Origin: Verrucomicrobiota bacterium
GTDB taxonomy: Bacteria; Verrucomicrobiota; Verrucomicrobiia; Verrucomicrobiales; Akkermansiaceae
Length of the DNA: 64,000 nucleotides
Reading direction: 5' to 3'
Assembly: GCA_017301995.1 (NCBI GenBank)
Contig: JAFLEH010000017.1
Span: 62,001 to 126,000, forward strand
Position numbers and translations under genes: made by a program. Positions 18,606 through 26,731 of this stretch are shown here, piece by piece (the stretch's first letter is position 1; every line of letters starts with the position of its first letter). The notes beneath the pieces were generated by a model. That model did no database searches, was not told where the DNA came from, and was given only the letters and a program-made list of their open reading frames with translations.

Positions 18606-19898
18606 TTAAGCCGCCGACGTCGCGGGGTCTTCGCCGGCGGATTTGCGGCGGATGACCGGTTGTTCCAAGCCGTTGACCACCTTTTCGGTGATCGTGACGG
18701 TTTCGATGTCGTTGTTGGACGGGACATCGAACATCACGTCGAGCATCATGCGTTCGAAGATCGAGCGCAGGGCGCGGGCGCCGGTGCCGCGTTTGACGGC
18801 CTCAGCGGCGAGCGCGCGGAGCGCGTCGTGGGTGACTTCCAGTTTGACGCCGCTCATCGCGAGCTGTTTGGCGTACTGCTTGACCAGCGCGTTGCGCGGA
18901 TCGGTTAGGATGTGGATCAGCTCGTCCTCGGTGAGTTTCCTGAGCGAGGAAACGACGGGCAGGCGTCCGATGAACTCCGGGATGAGCCCGAAATGGAGGA
19001 GGTCTTCCGGTTGGGCGAAGTCGAGCACGTTTACCGTGGGATCATCGAGATTGATCGAGTCCTCGCCGGTGTGGAACCCGAGCGTGTTGCGGCCGAGCCG
19101 GCGTTTGATGATGTTTTCGAGTCCGATGAACGCGCCGCCGCAGACGAACAGGATCTTCTCCGTGTTGACCTGGATGTACTCCTGTTGGGGGTGTTTGCGT
19201 CCGCCTTGGGGCGGCACGTTGCAGAGGGTGCCTTCGAGGATCTTGAGAAGCGCCTGTTGGACCCCTTCGCCGGAAACGTCGCGGGTGATCGAGACATTCT
19301 CGGTCTTGCGCCCGATCTTGTCGATTTCATCGACGTAGATGATGCCGCGTTCGGCGCGCGCGACGTCGAAGTCCGAGGCCTGGAGCAGCCGGAGGATGAT
19401 GTTCTCCACGTCCTCGCCGACGTAGCCGGCTTCGGTGAGGGTGGTGGCGTCCACGATGCAGAACGGCACGTCGAGGATGCGCGCGAGGGTGCGGGCGAGC
19501 AGGGTTTTGCCCGAACCGGTGGGCCCCAACAGCAGAATGTTGGATTTTTCGATATCCACATCCTTGAACTCGTCGCCCAACTGGACCTGGCCCTGCCGCA
19601 GGCGCAGATAGTGGTTGTAAACCGCCACCGACAGAACCTTTTTGGCGTTTTCCTGACCGATCACGAAATCATTCAGCTTGTCGCGCAGTTTCGCCGGGGC
19701 CGGGACTTTGAAACCGGCTTTCTCGGCGGCGGTGCGGCCCTTGGAAGCGGTGTTGCCCAGTTCCTTTTCCAGGATGTTTCCGCAAACCTCGATGCATTCG
19801 TTGCAGATGTACACCCCGGGTCCGGCGATGAGTTTCTTCACCTCCGAGTGGCTCTTGCCACAAAAGGAGCACATGGTTAGATTCGAGGAGCGGGCCAT
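18606..19898 (-). CDS. clpX: ATP-dependent Clp protease ATP-binding subunit ClpX
   Basis: 430 residues, normal length. The N-terminal zinc-binding domain has Cys10, Cys13, Cys32 and Cys35 (CSFCGKS and CNEC). The AAA+ core has Walker A GPTGSGKT (125-132), Walker B IIYVDEIDKI, and the downstream sensor region with IPEFIGRLPV. The loop that docks on ClpP reads NTLGF here rather than the IGF of E. coli. ClpX unfolds tagged substrates and feeds them to ClpP. It is the last gene of tig-clpP-clpX, about 67 bp after clpP; the short gap contains three GCTGAAA direct repeats. Confidence 0.97.
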   Translation of the reverse strand: MARSSNLTMCSFCGKSHSEVKKLIAGPGVYICNECIEVCGNILEKELGNTASKGRTAAEKAGFKVPAPAKLRDKLNDFVIGQENAKKVLSVAVYNHYLRLRQGQVQLGDEFKDVDIEKSNILLLGPTGSGKTLLARTLARILDVPFCIVDATTLTEAGYVGEDVENIILRLLQASDFDVARAERGIIYVDEIDKIGRKTENVSITRDVSGEGVQQALLKILEGTLCNVPPQGGRKHPQQEYIQVNTEKILFVCGGAFIGLENIIKRRLGRNTLGFHTGEDSINLDDPTVNVLDFAQPEDLLHFGLIPEFIGRLPVVSSLRKLTEDELIHILTDPRNALVKQYAKQLAMSGVKLEVTHDALRALAAEAVKRGTGARALRSIFERMMLDVMFDVPSNNDIETVTITEKVVNGLEQPVIRRKSAGEDPATSAA

Positions 19899-19965
19899 TT
19901 TTGGGTGAATGCTGAAAAGCTGAAAAGCTGAAACCTTGGGGACGAGTGTCCGTTGGAGGGATCGG

Positions 19966-20613
19966 TCAGACCGCGTCGGGGAGTTGTTTGCGGCTTTCGA
20001 GGACCTTGTCCACGAGGCCGTAGGCCACGGATTCCTCGGCGGTCATGTAGTTGTCGCGGTCGGAATCGTGGTCCACCTGTTCGACGGTCTTGCCGGTGTG
20101 TTTGGCGAGAATGCCGTTGAGGCGTTTCTTGAGGTTGAACATGAAACCGATGGTCCGTTCGACGTCCGACGCGGTGCCGCTGGCTCCGCCGGACACCTGG
20201 TGGATCATCACGTGGGAGTTCGGGAGGCAGAAGCGCTTGCCCTTGGTGCCTGCGGTTAGGAGCACCGATCCCATCGACGCGGCGATGCCGATGCAGTAGG
20301 TGTTCACATCGCAGGTCAGGAACTGCATCGTGTCGTAGATCGCAAGGCCCGCCGTGACGGAGCCGCCCGGCGAGTTGATATAGATGTGGATGTCCTTTTT
20401 CGGGTCCTGCATTTGCAGGAACAGCAACTGTGCGATGACCGAGTTGGCGACGAAATCGTCGATCGGCGTTCCGATGAAGACGATGCGGTCCTTGAGGAGG
20501 CGCGAGTAGATGTCGAACGAGCGTTCGCCGCGACCGTCCTGTTCGATAACAAACGGAACGTAGTAGCTGGCGCGAGGGGCGGTGGTGCTCATGGATGAGG
20601 TGATAGGGGTCAT
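19966..20613 (-). CDS. clpP: ATP-dependent Clp protease proteolytic subunit ClpP
   Basis: 215 residues. Catalytic triad: Ser113 (GIAASMGSVLL), His138 (VMIHQVSGG) and Asp187 (DSDRDNYMT). The start at 20611-20613 overlaps the tig stop as ATGA, which argues for translational coupling and for this start over the ATG seven codons later. ClpP assembles into the tetradecameric protease chamber served by ClpX. Confidence 0.97.
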   Translation of the reverse strand: MTPITSSMSTTAPRASYYVPFVIEQDGRGERSFDIYSRLLKDRIVFIGTPIDDFVANSVIAQLLFLQMQDPKKDIHIYINSPGGSVTAGLAIYDTMQFLTCDVNTYCIGIAASMGSVLLTAGTKGKRFCLPNSHVMIHQVSGGASGTASDVERTIGFMFNLKKRLNGILAKHTGKTVEQVDHDSDRDNYMTAEESVAYGLVDKVLESRKQLPDAV

Positions 20614-21938
20614 GCGGTGAGTTCTGCGGTGGAATCTTCCGTGACCGTCGCATGTTCGAGCAGAAAATCAAGCGTCTTGCCGATCAGCATGGATTGGCGC
20701 ACGCCTTCGATCCGGCCGGCGCGCTGCATGTCCTTGATGAACTTCTTGGGCTCGACTTTCCGCGACGAGGCCACCTGGATCAGGTGGGAGATGAGTTCCT
20801 TGTCTTCGACGACGAGTTTTTCCGCGGAAGCGATTTCCCGGAGGATGAAATTGGTGCGGAGGTTGTTGACCGCCTGCTGGCCGGCCACGGCGAAGATTTC
20901 GTTCTGCTGTTCGGTGATTTCCTCCTCGCTCATGCCGGCGCGCACGCCGCGTTCCACCATGGAATCGGCCTGGCTCTGGGTTTCTTCGGTGACGAGGTTT
21001 TCGGGAAGGTCACATTCCACTCTGCTGGTTAGGTACTCGACGATCTGATTGACCTTGTGGTCGCTGATCTTGCGCTCGCGTTCGTAGGCGAGGTTTTCGC
21101 GGATCATGGTGGTGATTTCCTCCATGGTTTTGCCGGGGGCGAGGCGGCTGGCGAACTCGTCGTTGAGTTCCGGCAGTACGGAGGTTTTGAGTTCCTTGAG
21201 CGTGGTGGCAAGCACCAGCGTTTGTCCGGCTAGCCCGGCGACCGGATAGTCCTCGGGCAGCGCGACCGGAATCTCGCGGGTGTCGCCGACGTTCATGCCC
21301 ACCGCCTGCGTGGCGAAACCGGGAAGGAAGAACTTGTCCTCAAGCCGAACCCAGAAGCCCTCGCGTCCGGATAGATAGCCGGCGGATTTGCCGAGAAACT
21401 CGTCGGTCGGCTGGCCGTTGACGGTGGAGGTGTAGTCGATCACCGCGTAGTCGCCAAGATCCGCGGCGCGGTCTTCGATGGGAGTGAAATCGGCGAACCG
21501 TTCGCGAAGGGATTCGAGTTGTGCCGCGAGGTCCTCATCGGGAACGGCGGCGGGTGGCGCGGTGACGGCGATCCCTTTGTACTCGGGCAGGGTGATTTCC
21601 GGGGCGAGGGTAAGGGTGGTGTTGAAAGAGCAGGCGTTATCGGGCCCGAAGGTCAGGTCTTTCACGGTGCCGAAATCGAGCACCCGGAGGTCTTCCTGCC
21701 TGATGGCGTCACGGAACGCGGAATCAACGAGATTTTCGACGAGTTCGCTTTGGATTTCCTTGGCATAGCGTTTTTCGACCACGGCTTTGGGGGCTTTACC
21801 GGGACGGAAACCGGGCACGCGGGCATTGCTGCTGTAGGTGCGGACGATGGAGTCGCGCTCCTTTGCCACCGTATCGGCGGGGATTTCAACACGGAGGGTG
21901 GCGGCGCAATTGGGAAGCTTCTCGACGACAATATTCAT
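20610..21938 (-). CDS. tig: Trigger factor
   Basis: 442 residues, typical size. It has an N-terminal ribosome-binding domain with the signature region around GFRPGKAPKAVVEKRY (residues about 43-60), a central FKBP-type peptidyl-prolyl isomerase domain (about 150-240), and a helical C-terminal chaperone domain containing the long Glu/Lys-rich arms. Trigger factor binds nascent chains at the ribosome exit tunnel. It is the first gene of the tig-clpP-clpX operon; the promoter should lie in the 106 bp before it. Confidence 0.96.
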   Translation of the reverse strand: MNIVVEKLPNCAATLRVEIPADTVAKERDSIVRTYSSNARVPGFRPGKAPKAVVEKRYAKEIQSELVENLVDSAFRDAIRQEDLRVLDFGTVKDLTFGPDNACSFNTTLTLAPEITLPEYKGIAVTAPPAAVPDEDLAAQLESLRERFADFTPIEDRAADLGDYAVIDYTSTVNGQPTDEFLGKSAGYLSGREGFWVRLEDKFFLPGFATQAVGMNVGDTREIPVALPEDYPVAGLAGQTLVLATTLKELKTSVLPELNDEFASRLAPGKTMEEITTMIRENLAYERERKISDHKVNQIVEYLTSRVECDLPENLVTEETQSQADSMVERGVRAGMSEEEITEQQNEIFAVAGQQAVNNLRTNFILREIASAEKLVVEDKELISHLIQVASSRKVEPKKFIKDMQRAGRIEGVRQSMLIGKTLDFLLEHATVTEDSTAELTA

Positions 21939-22044
21939 GATGGATGGGCCGGTAGGCGAACCGGGGCGCGGAGGCTACCGGAGTGCCGGGCCATTTGTCA
22001 AACCGGGCGTGTGGAAAAATGCCGGGAAAAATCCGCCGGCTGGG

Positions 22045-22884
22045 TCATTTGCCGGTGGTTCCGGACCACGACCACATCACAGGGTCGAGTTCGTGGCGTG
22101 CGGCGGCCATCACGTCGGCCGCGCCGGCGGGGTCGCGCAGGATCCCGAACAGGGTCGAGCCGGAGCCGCACATCAGGGCCGCGGTGATTTCGGCGCGCTC
22201 CATCAGCCAGTTTTTCAGTTCCGCGAGGAAAACGAACTTGGCGAAGACCGGTAGTTCGAGGTCATTGACGATGGTGAGGTCGCCGAGAGATTGCGAATCG
22301 TAGCGGATGCCGGGCAGGGGCGTCGCGCCTTGCCAGCGGGAATACGCCCACGCGGTGTCCACCCCGAACGAAGGTTTCAGGAGCACGACCGGCAGGCCGG
22401 AGGGAGCGTCGGCGGGCTCGACCGTTTCCCCGCGTCCGGTGGAGCGGGCGGCCCCGGGTAGGAGGAAAAACGGCACGTCGCTGCCAATCGAGGCCGCCAG
22501 TTTCGACAGCGCCCCATCGCCCAGGCCGGTCCCGAAAAACCGGTCGAGGCCGACCAATGTGGCCGCCGCGTCGCTGCTGCCACCGCCCAGCCCGGCGGAG
22601 TGGGGGATCCGTTTGGCAAGCGAGATCCCGCAGGCCAGTGGCAAACCGGTTGCGGCTCCGAACGCCCGCGCGGCCTTGACCACGAGGTTGGATTCGTCCG
22701 TTGGCAGCGCGGCGTCATCGCAGGAAAAGGCGAATTCGTCGGCCGGAGCGATCGTCACTTCGTCGCAGAGGCCGGGCAGTTTGACCATCAGCGAGTCGAT
22801 GTCGTGGAAGCCGTCGGGGCGCTTGCCGAGCACTCGGAGCGACAGGTTCAGTTTGGCGGGAGCTTGGAGGGTGAGAGGATTCAT
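22045..22884 (-). CDS. ispE: 4-diphosphocytidyl-2-C-methyl-D-erythritol kinase
   Basis: 279 residues. GHMP-kinase hallmarks: N-terminal APAKLNLSLRVLGKRPDGFHDI, the ATP-binding loop PHSAGLGGGSSDAA (94-107), and a C-terminal ALMCGSGSTLFG motif. IspE phosphorylates CDP-ME in the MEP route to isoprenoids, so this organism makes isoprenoids by the MEP pathway. The start codon overlaps the pgeF stop as ATGA. This matters for the IspH-like gene at 36570, whose true counterpart would be a later enzyme of the same pathway. Confidence 0.95.
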   Translation of the reverse strand: MNPLTLQAPAKLNLSLRVLGKRPDGFHDIDSLMVKLPGLCDEVTIAPADEFAFSCDDAALPTDESNLVVKAARAFGAATGLPLACGISLAKRIPHSAGLGGGSSDAAATLVGLDRFFGTGLGDGALSKLAASIGSDVPFFLLPGAARSTGRGETVEPADAPSGLPVVLLKPSFGVDTAWAYSRWQGATPLPGIRYDSQSLGDLTIVNDLELPVFAKFVFLAELKNWLMERAEITAALMCGSGSTLFGILRDPAGAADVMAAARHELDPVMWSWSGTTGK

Positions 22885-23564
22885 GGCGGCGGGTCCTTGG
22901 TGATGAGCGCCATCATGCGCCCGGTTTTCCCTTGTTCAAGCCGATAACTGTAAAACCTGGAAAGATCGGAAGCCGTGTCCTCGCCGCAGTCGGAAAAGTC
23001 CGAGATTCCGGCGTGTTTCGCCTGATCGGCGATCCGTGCCGCGAAATCGACTTCGTAATGCGGCGGCCGTATGCAGGGTCCCAGAACGGCGGTCACATCG
23101 GCCGGGTCGGTGCCGAATTCCGCGGCCATCCGGTCCAATGCCCGCCCCAGAATATCGCCCTCGGTGCCTTTTTTTCCGGAATGCAGCAGCCCGATGGCCC
23201 CGGTTTTCCGATCCGCGAGCCAGATCGCCCCGCAATCGGCGACGTAGATCGCAAGTACCACTCCGGAAGCGTTGGTGACCAAGCCATCCACGCCGGGAAC
23301 CACCGGAAGCCCATCCGGGGCACCCATGGTATCCGCACCGGGAACCACCGCGATTTCATTTCCATGGACCTGCTCCGCACGCCACCAGACGGCACCGGGG
23401 CCGCCGAAGTCCGAGACCGCCCGCTCGTGGCAAGGGCGCAGGGCCCGCATCGCCAGATCGCGGTCGCCATCGGTATCCACGCCCGAAATACGGCCCACCC
23501 ATGCCGCGCGGACGCGGGGATGCGCCTGCCGGATGGGTGCCAGAAAAGAGAGATCCTCCGTCAT
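22881..23564 (-). CDS. pgeF: Laccase-domain protein, peptidoglycan-editing (PgeF/YfiH) family
   Basis: 227 residues from the ATG of MTEDLSFLAPI; a TTG start 13 codons further up is possible but less attractive. The family's metal-site landmarks are present: EQVHGNEI (His), YVADCGAIWLAD (Cys) and GLLHSGKKG (His), plus the C-terminal LGPCIRPPHYEV. The usual HAGWRG motif is replaced by HSGKKG, so this is a divergent branch. YfiH/PgeF proteins correct mis-incorporated L-Ser in peptidoglycan precursors, and related proteins act on purine nucleosides; which applies here is unknown. It is translationally coupled to ispE through a 4-nt overlap. Confidence 0.85.
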   Translation of the reverse strand: MTEDLSFLAPIRQAHPRVRAAWVGRISGVDTDGDRDLAMRALRPCHERAVSDFGGPGAVWWRAEQVHGNEIAVVPGADTMGAPDGLPVVPGVDGLVTNASGVVLAIYVADCGAIWLADRKTGAIGLLHSGKKGTEGDILGRALDRMAAEFGTDPADVTAVLGPCIRPPHYEVDFAARIADQAKHAGISDFSDCGEDTASDLSRFYSYRLEQGKTGRMMALITKDPPP

Positions 23565-23630
23565 GCCGGGGGCAGCATAACGGAGGATAGGGGGACTCGC
23601 CAAGCAAGGAGTGCTCGGAAATCGGATATC

Positions 23631-24083
23631 TCAGGCGATCACGCGGCCTTGGATGGCACGCTTGGTGTGCTCGACGGTTTCCGCTTCGTCCTCGTCCATT
23701 TCGGCAAGCATGCCCGCCAGGTCATTGGCGATTTCCTTGCGCATTTTGGAGACCAGTTCGACACCTTTGGCGGTGATGCGAACCATGATCTTGCGACGGT
23801 CCTCGGCGGCGTGGAGGCGCTCAACGTACGAGAGCTTCTCCAAGCGATCCACCAAACCGGTTGCGGCGGCGGTCGAATGGCCCATCTTCTTGGCGATATC
23901 CGACATCGTCAGATATTCCTCGCTGGAAAGATAGGCAAGCAGGAAGAACTGCGGAAAGGAGATGTTCCCTTTGTTGAGTTCAGACGACAGGTTCAGGATG
24001 CAACTCCGTTGGGTAAAAATAACGAAGTCGGCTAGGCGGTCCGCATCGGCTTTCACCGCGGACCCAAGTGTGGATTGTTTCAT
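23631..24083 (-). CDS. MarR-family transcriptional regulator
   Basis: 150 residues with the MarR winged-helix layout: an N-terminal dimerisation helix, then the HTH and wing in YLTMSDIAKKMGHSTAAATGLVDRLEKLSYVERLHAAEDRRKIMVRITAKG given here as positions 57-107 of the protein (key motif DRRKIMVRIT is the wing), and C-terminal helices. Such proteins usually repress their own and neighbouring genes and respond to phenolic or oxidative signals. No obvious target is adjacent apart from itself; a palindrome 17 bp upstream of the ATG fits autoregulation. Confidence 0.9.
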   Translation of the reverse strand: MKQSTLGSAVKADADRLADFVIFTQRSCILNLSSELNKGNISFPQFFLLAYLSSEEYLTMSDIAKKMGHSTAAATGLVDRLEKLSYVERLHAAEDRRKIMVRITAKGVELVSKMRKEIANDLAGMLAEMDEDEAETVEHTKRAIQGRVIA

Positions 24084-24099
24084 GGCTGGTTGTTTTGTT

Positions 24100-24113
24100 C
24101 ATGTTGGGACATG
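24100..24113. promoter_or_regulatory. Candidate MarR operator
   Basis: The perfect inverted repeat CATGT-TGGG-ACATG spans 14 bp and ends 17 bp upstream of the regulator's start codon, in the position expected for an autoregulatory MarR dimer site. The sequence is seen directly; binding is inference. Confidence 0.45.
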
Positions 24114-24356
24114 TAAGGCAACCCGCGCCGTTGTTTAAGAACACCTTCTTGGCTACTGGCTGGTGACCGCAAAGGGGGGATTGAATTTAAACAGCGTCGA
24201 GAGTTTCAGTCGGGACAGCGCGAAAGTAAGTCGCTTCGACCATTCTGTAAAGAAGAAAAGTTCGCAGGTACTGAAGTTTTTTTAAAATCACCAAAAAAAC
24301 ATTGGTTTTGAGCGAGTTACGAATATAAAAAATCCATGGGATGCTGAAATTCCGCA
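24114..24356. other. AT-rich intergenic stretch
   Basis: No gene seen. The stretch is clearly more AT-rich than its surroundings, with runs of A and T near 24270-24335. A weak hairpin (GATGC / GCATC, 24339-24357) followed on the minus strand by a T run could end transcription of the lipoprotein gene that stops at 24357. The MarR promoter must also lie at the left side of this stretch. Confidence 0.4.
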
Positions 24357-24776
24357 TCAGTTTGATGATACCTTGGTATTCTTATCAGGAATTTCAGACG
24401 AGTTTTTTGGAGTTTCAGGCGAAATATCAACCTTTTGGGGAGAGGGTCGGGCATACACGCCGTCGCCGATTTCGAAAGTGCCCGACTGGACATCCGCGGC
24501 GGCGTGGTGTCTGAGGTGTTCACCTGTCGCGACGAGGTTGGCGCCGCGTCCGCCGGGCCCCTGGACGGTAAGGATCGTGCCGGCGGGAACCGTCCACTTT
24601 CCGTAGCTTTCGATGAGGACGAAATTGCGATCCGGAGGAAACGACGCGATGCGTCCTACCAGTTTCGGGGTGTTGGGATCCTCTTTGGGCGGATCATCTT
24701 CGGTTAGCCAGGCGCACGAGGAAACCGTGATCGCGGCGAGAACCGCTGGGGTGATGGCGAAGAGGGGGCGGAACAT
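24357..24776 (-). CDS. Putative lipoprotein, unknown function
   Basis: 139 residues. It has an N-terminal lipoprotein signal (PAVLAAITVSSCAW, Cys at about 21) followed by a charged linker. A compact beta-rich region around residues 40-105 (RIASFPPDRNFVLIESYGKW, VPAGTILTVQ, VATGEHL) repeats the pattern of small SH3-like or OB-like envelope domains. The tail is polar, Pro/Ser/Lys-rich. No family is recognised. It is 11 bp downstream of pdxH on the same strand and probably co-transcribed. Confidence 0.75.
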   Translation of the reverse strand: MFRPLFAITPAVLAAITVSSCAWLTEDDPPKEDPNTPKLVGRIASFPPDRNFVLIESYGKWTVPAGTILTVQGPGGRGANLVATGEHLRHHAAADVQSGTFEIGDGVYARPSPQKVDISPETPKNSSEIPDKNTKVSSN

Positions 24777-24787
24777 GGCGGTGGGTG

Positions 24788-25423
24788 TTAGGGTGATAGG
24801 CGTTCAATCTTCCAGCCGCCGTTTTCCCGCTGATAGAGAAACCGGTCGTGGAGTCTGGCGGGGCCGCCCTGCCAGAATTCGACGGCTGTGGGTACGATCC
24901 GGTAACCACCCCAGAACGAGGGGAGGGGGATCGATCCCTGGCTGAATTTCTCACGGATTTCGGCGAGCTTCTGCATGAGGAACTTGCGGGAGGTGATGAC
25001 CTCGCTTTGGTTGGAAACCCAGGCGCCGATCTGGGATTCGCGGGGCCTCGAGGCGAAATAGCGGAGCGATTCGGCGGTCGAGATTTTTTCCGCGTGCCCC
25101 TGGATGATGATCTGTCGCTCCAAAGTGATCCATGGGAAGATCGCGCAAACATTCGGATTGGCGGCGATGTGGGCGGCTTTGCGGCTGCCGTAATTGGTGA
25201 AAAACACGAAGCCGGATTCGTCGAAGTATTTCAGCAACACCGCTCGCTGGCAGGGCATGCCGACCGCATCCACGGTGGCGAGGCTCATCGCGTTGGGCTC
25301 GGGCACGCCCAGCTCGTTCGCCTGGCTGAACCACGCGGCGAACTGCGTCACCGGATCGGCGGCGAGATCGGCCCGGTGCAGGCCGCGGGCGGAGTATTCC
25401 CTTCGGAAATCGGATAGGTCCAT
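24788..25423 (-). CDS. pdxH: Pyridoxamine 5'-phosphate oxidase
   Basis: 211 residues from the ATG of MDLSDFRREYSARGL, matching the family's usual length; the frame open to 25576 adds 51 unlikely residues. PdxH motifs: AMSLATVDAVGMPCQRAVLLKYFDESG (given as residues about 39-65), FFTNYGSRKAAHI, PWITLERQIIIQG, and the C-terminal WGGYRIVPTAVEFWQGGPARLHDR. The enzyme makes pyridoxal phosphate with FMN and oxygen, which implies at least some oxygen exposure. PLP users nearby are speA and the glucan phosphorylase. It is divergent from tdh. Confidence 0.95.
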   Translation of the reverse strand: MDLSDFRREYSARGLHRADLAADPVTQFAAWFSQANELGVPEPNAMSLATVDAVGMPCQRAVLLKYFDESGFVFFTNYGSRKAAHIAANPNVCAIFPWITLERQIIIQGHAEKISTAESLRYFASRPRESQIGAWVSNQSEVITSRKFLMQKLAEIREKFSQGSIPLPSFWGGYRIVPTAVEFWQGGPARLHDRFLYQRENGGWKIERLSP

Positions 25424-25616
25424 GCGCAAGCTGTAACCCAGCGGAGACAGCCGCGCAAGGGCGGGATTCGCCCGCGAGTCCGATGCCGGACCCGGATAGC
25501 GAGGCGGGATCAGGTGGGTCCCATACGAAATTCGGGCTGCGCCAAAGAATCCGTCCCGAAATTGCTTGCTTTCCAAAGCCGCTCATGGTGGTGCATGCTC
25601 GCGCCGCAACTTATTT

Positions 25617-26645
25617 ATGAAAGCGCTGGTCAAGGCAAAGTCGGAGCCCGGTTTGTGGCTGCAGGATGTTCCGGAACCCGAAGTGGGGCCGATGGACGTG
25701 CTCATCAAGGTTAGAAAAACGTCGATCTGCGGCACGGACGTGCACATTTGGAAATGGGACGCCTGGGCGCAACGGACGATCCCCGTGCCGATGCACGTGG
25801 GCCACGAGTTTTGCGGCGTGGTGGAGGCCGTTGGCGCGGGGGTCACGGACATCAAGCCGGGCGAATTGGTTTCCGGCGAGGGCCACATCGTTTGCGGGCG
25901 CTGCCGCAATTGCCTGGCCGGCCGGCAGCACCTCTGCCCGAACACCCTTGGCGTGGGGGTCAACCGCCCCGGCGCCTTTGCCGAGTATCTGTCCATCCCC
26001 TATCGGAATGTGTACAAGGTGGATCCATCGATCCCCGAGGAGGTGATTTCCACCTTCGATCCGCTGGGCAATGCGGTCCATACCGCGCTCTCCTGGAGCC
26101 TGGTCGCCGAGGACGTCCTCATCACCGGCGCCGGCCCGATCGGCTGCATGGCCGCGGCCATCTGCAAGTTCGCGGGCGCCCGCCACGTGGTCGTCACTGA
26201 CGTCAACCCCTACCGCCTCGAACTCGCCCGCAAACTGGGAGCCACCCGGACGGTGAACGTCGCCACCGAGTCGCTCGACGCGGTGAAACGCGAACTCGGG
26301 ATGAAAGAGGGCTTCGACGTGGCGCTGGAAATGTCCGGCCACCCGTCCGGGATGCACGATATTCTGGAGCATTCGTCAAATGGCGCGAAGGTTTCGCTGC
26401 TCGGGATTTTCCCGGACAAGGTGGCGATCGACTGGGACAAGGTGATCTTCAAGGGATTGATTCTCAAGGGGATCTACGGTCGGGAAATGTTCGAGACCTG
26501 GTACAAGATGAGCAGCATGATCCGCGCGGGGCTGGATATTTCGCCGGTGATCACCCATCGCTACCACTATTCCGAGTTTGCGAAAGGTTTTGAAACCATG
26601 ATCTCCGGGCAATCCGGAAAAGTTGTGCTTGACTGGACGGTTTAA
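25617..26645 (+). CDS. tdh: L-threonine 3-dehydrogenase
   Basis: 342 residues from MKALVKAK, one more than E. coli Tdh. Catalytic zinc ligands Cys38 (SICGTD), His63 and Glu64 (GHEFCG) and the structural zinc cysteines 93, 96, 99, 107 are all present. The Rossmann NAD loop is GAGPIGCMAA, and VVTDVNPYRLELA is the family's cofactor-selecting strand. Tdh oxidises threonine to 2-amino-3-oxobutyrate. The partner ligase kbl is not in the neighbourhood, so a related medium-chain polyol dehydrogenase activity cannot be excluded, but similarity to Tdh runs over the whole length. Confidence 0.92.
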   Translation: MKALVKAKSEPGLWLQDVPEPEVGPMDVLIKVRKTSICGTDVHIWKWDAWAQRTIPVPMHVGHEFCGVVEAVGAGVTDIKPGELVSGEGHIVCGRCRNCLAGRQHLCPNTLGVGVNRPGAFAEYLSIPYRNVYKVDPSIPEEVISTFDPLGNAVHTALSWSLVAEDVLITGAGPIGCMAAAICKFAGARHVVVTDVNPYRLELARKLGATRTVNVATESLDAVKRELGMKEGFDVALEMSGHPSGMHDILEHSSNGAKVSLLGIFPDKVAIDWDKVIFKGLILKGIYGREMFETWYKMSSMIRAGLDISPVITHRYHYSEFAKGFETMISGQSGKVVLDWTV

Positions 26646-26731
26646 GGGCAACCATTTCTCGGTCCGCCACATTAGCAGGCACGCCTTCTGCTGAGAAGGC
26701 GCTGACGCCAATTGAATCCCACTCACGCCCC

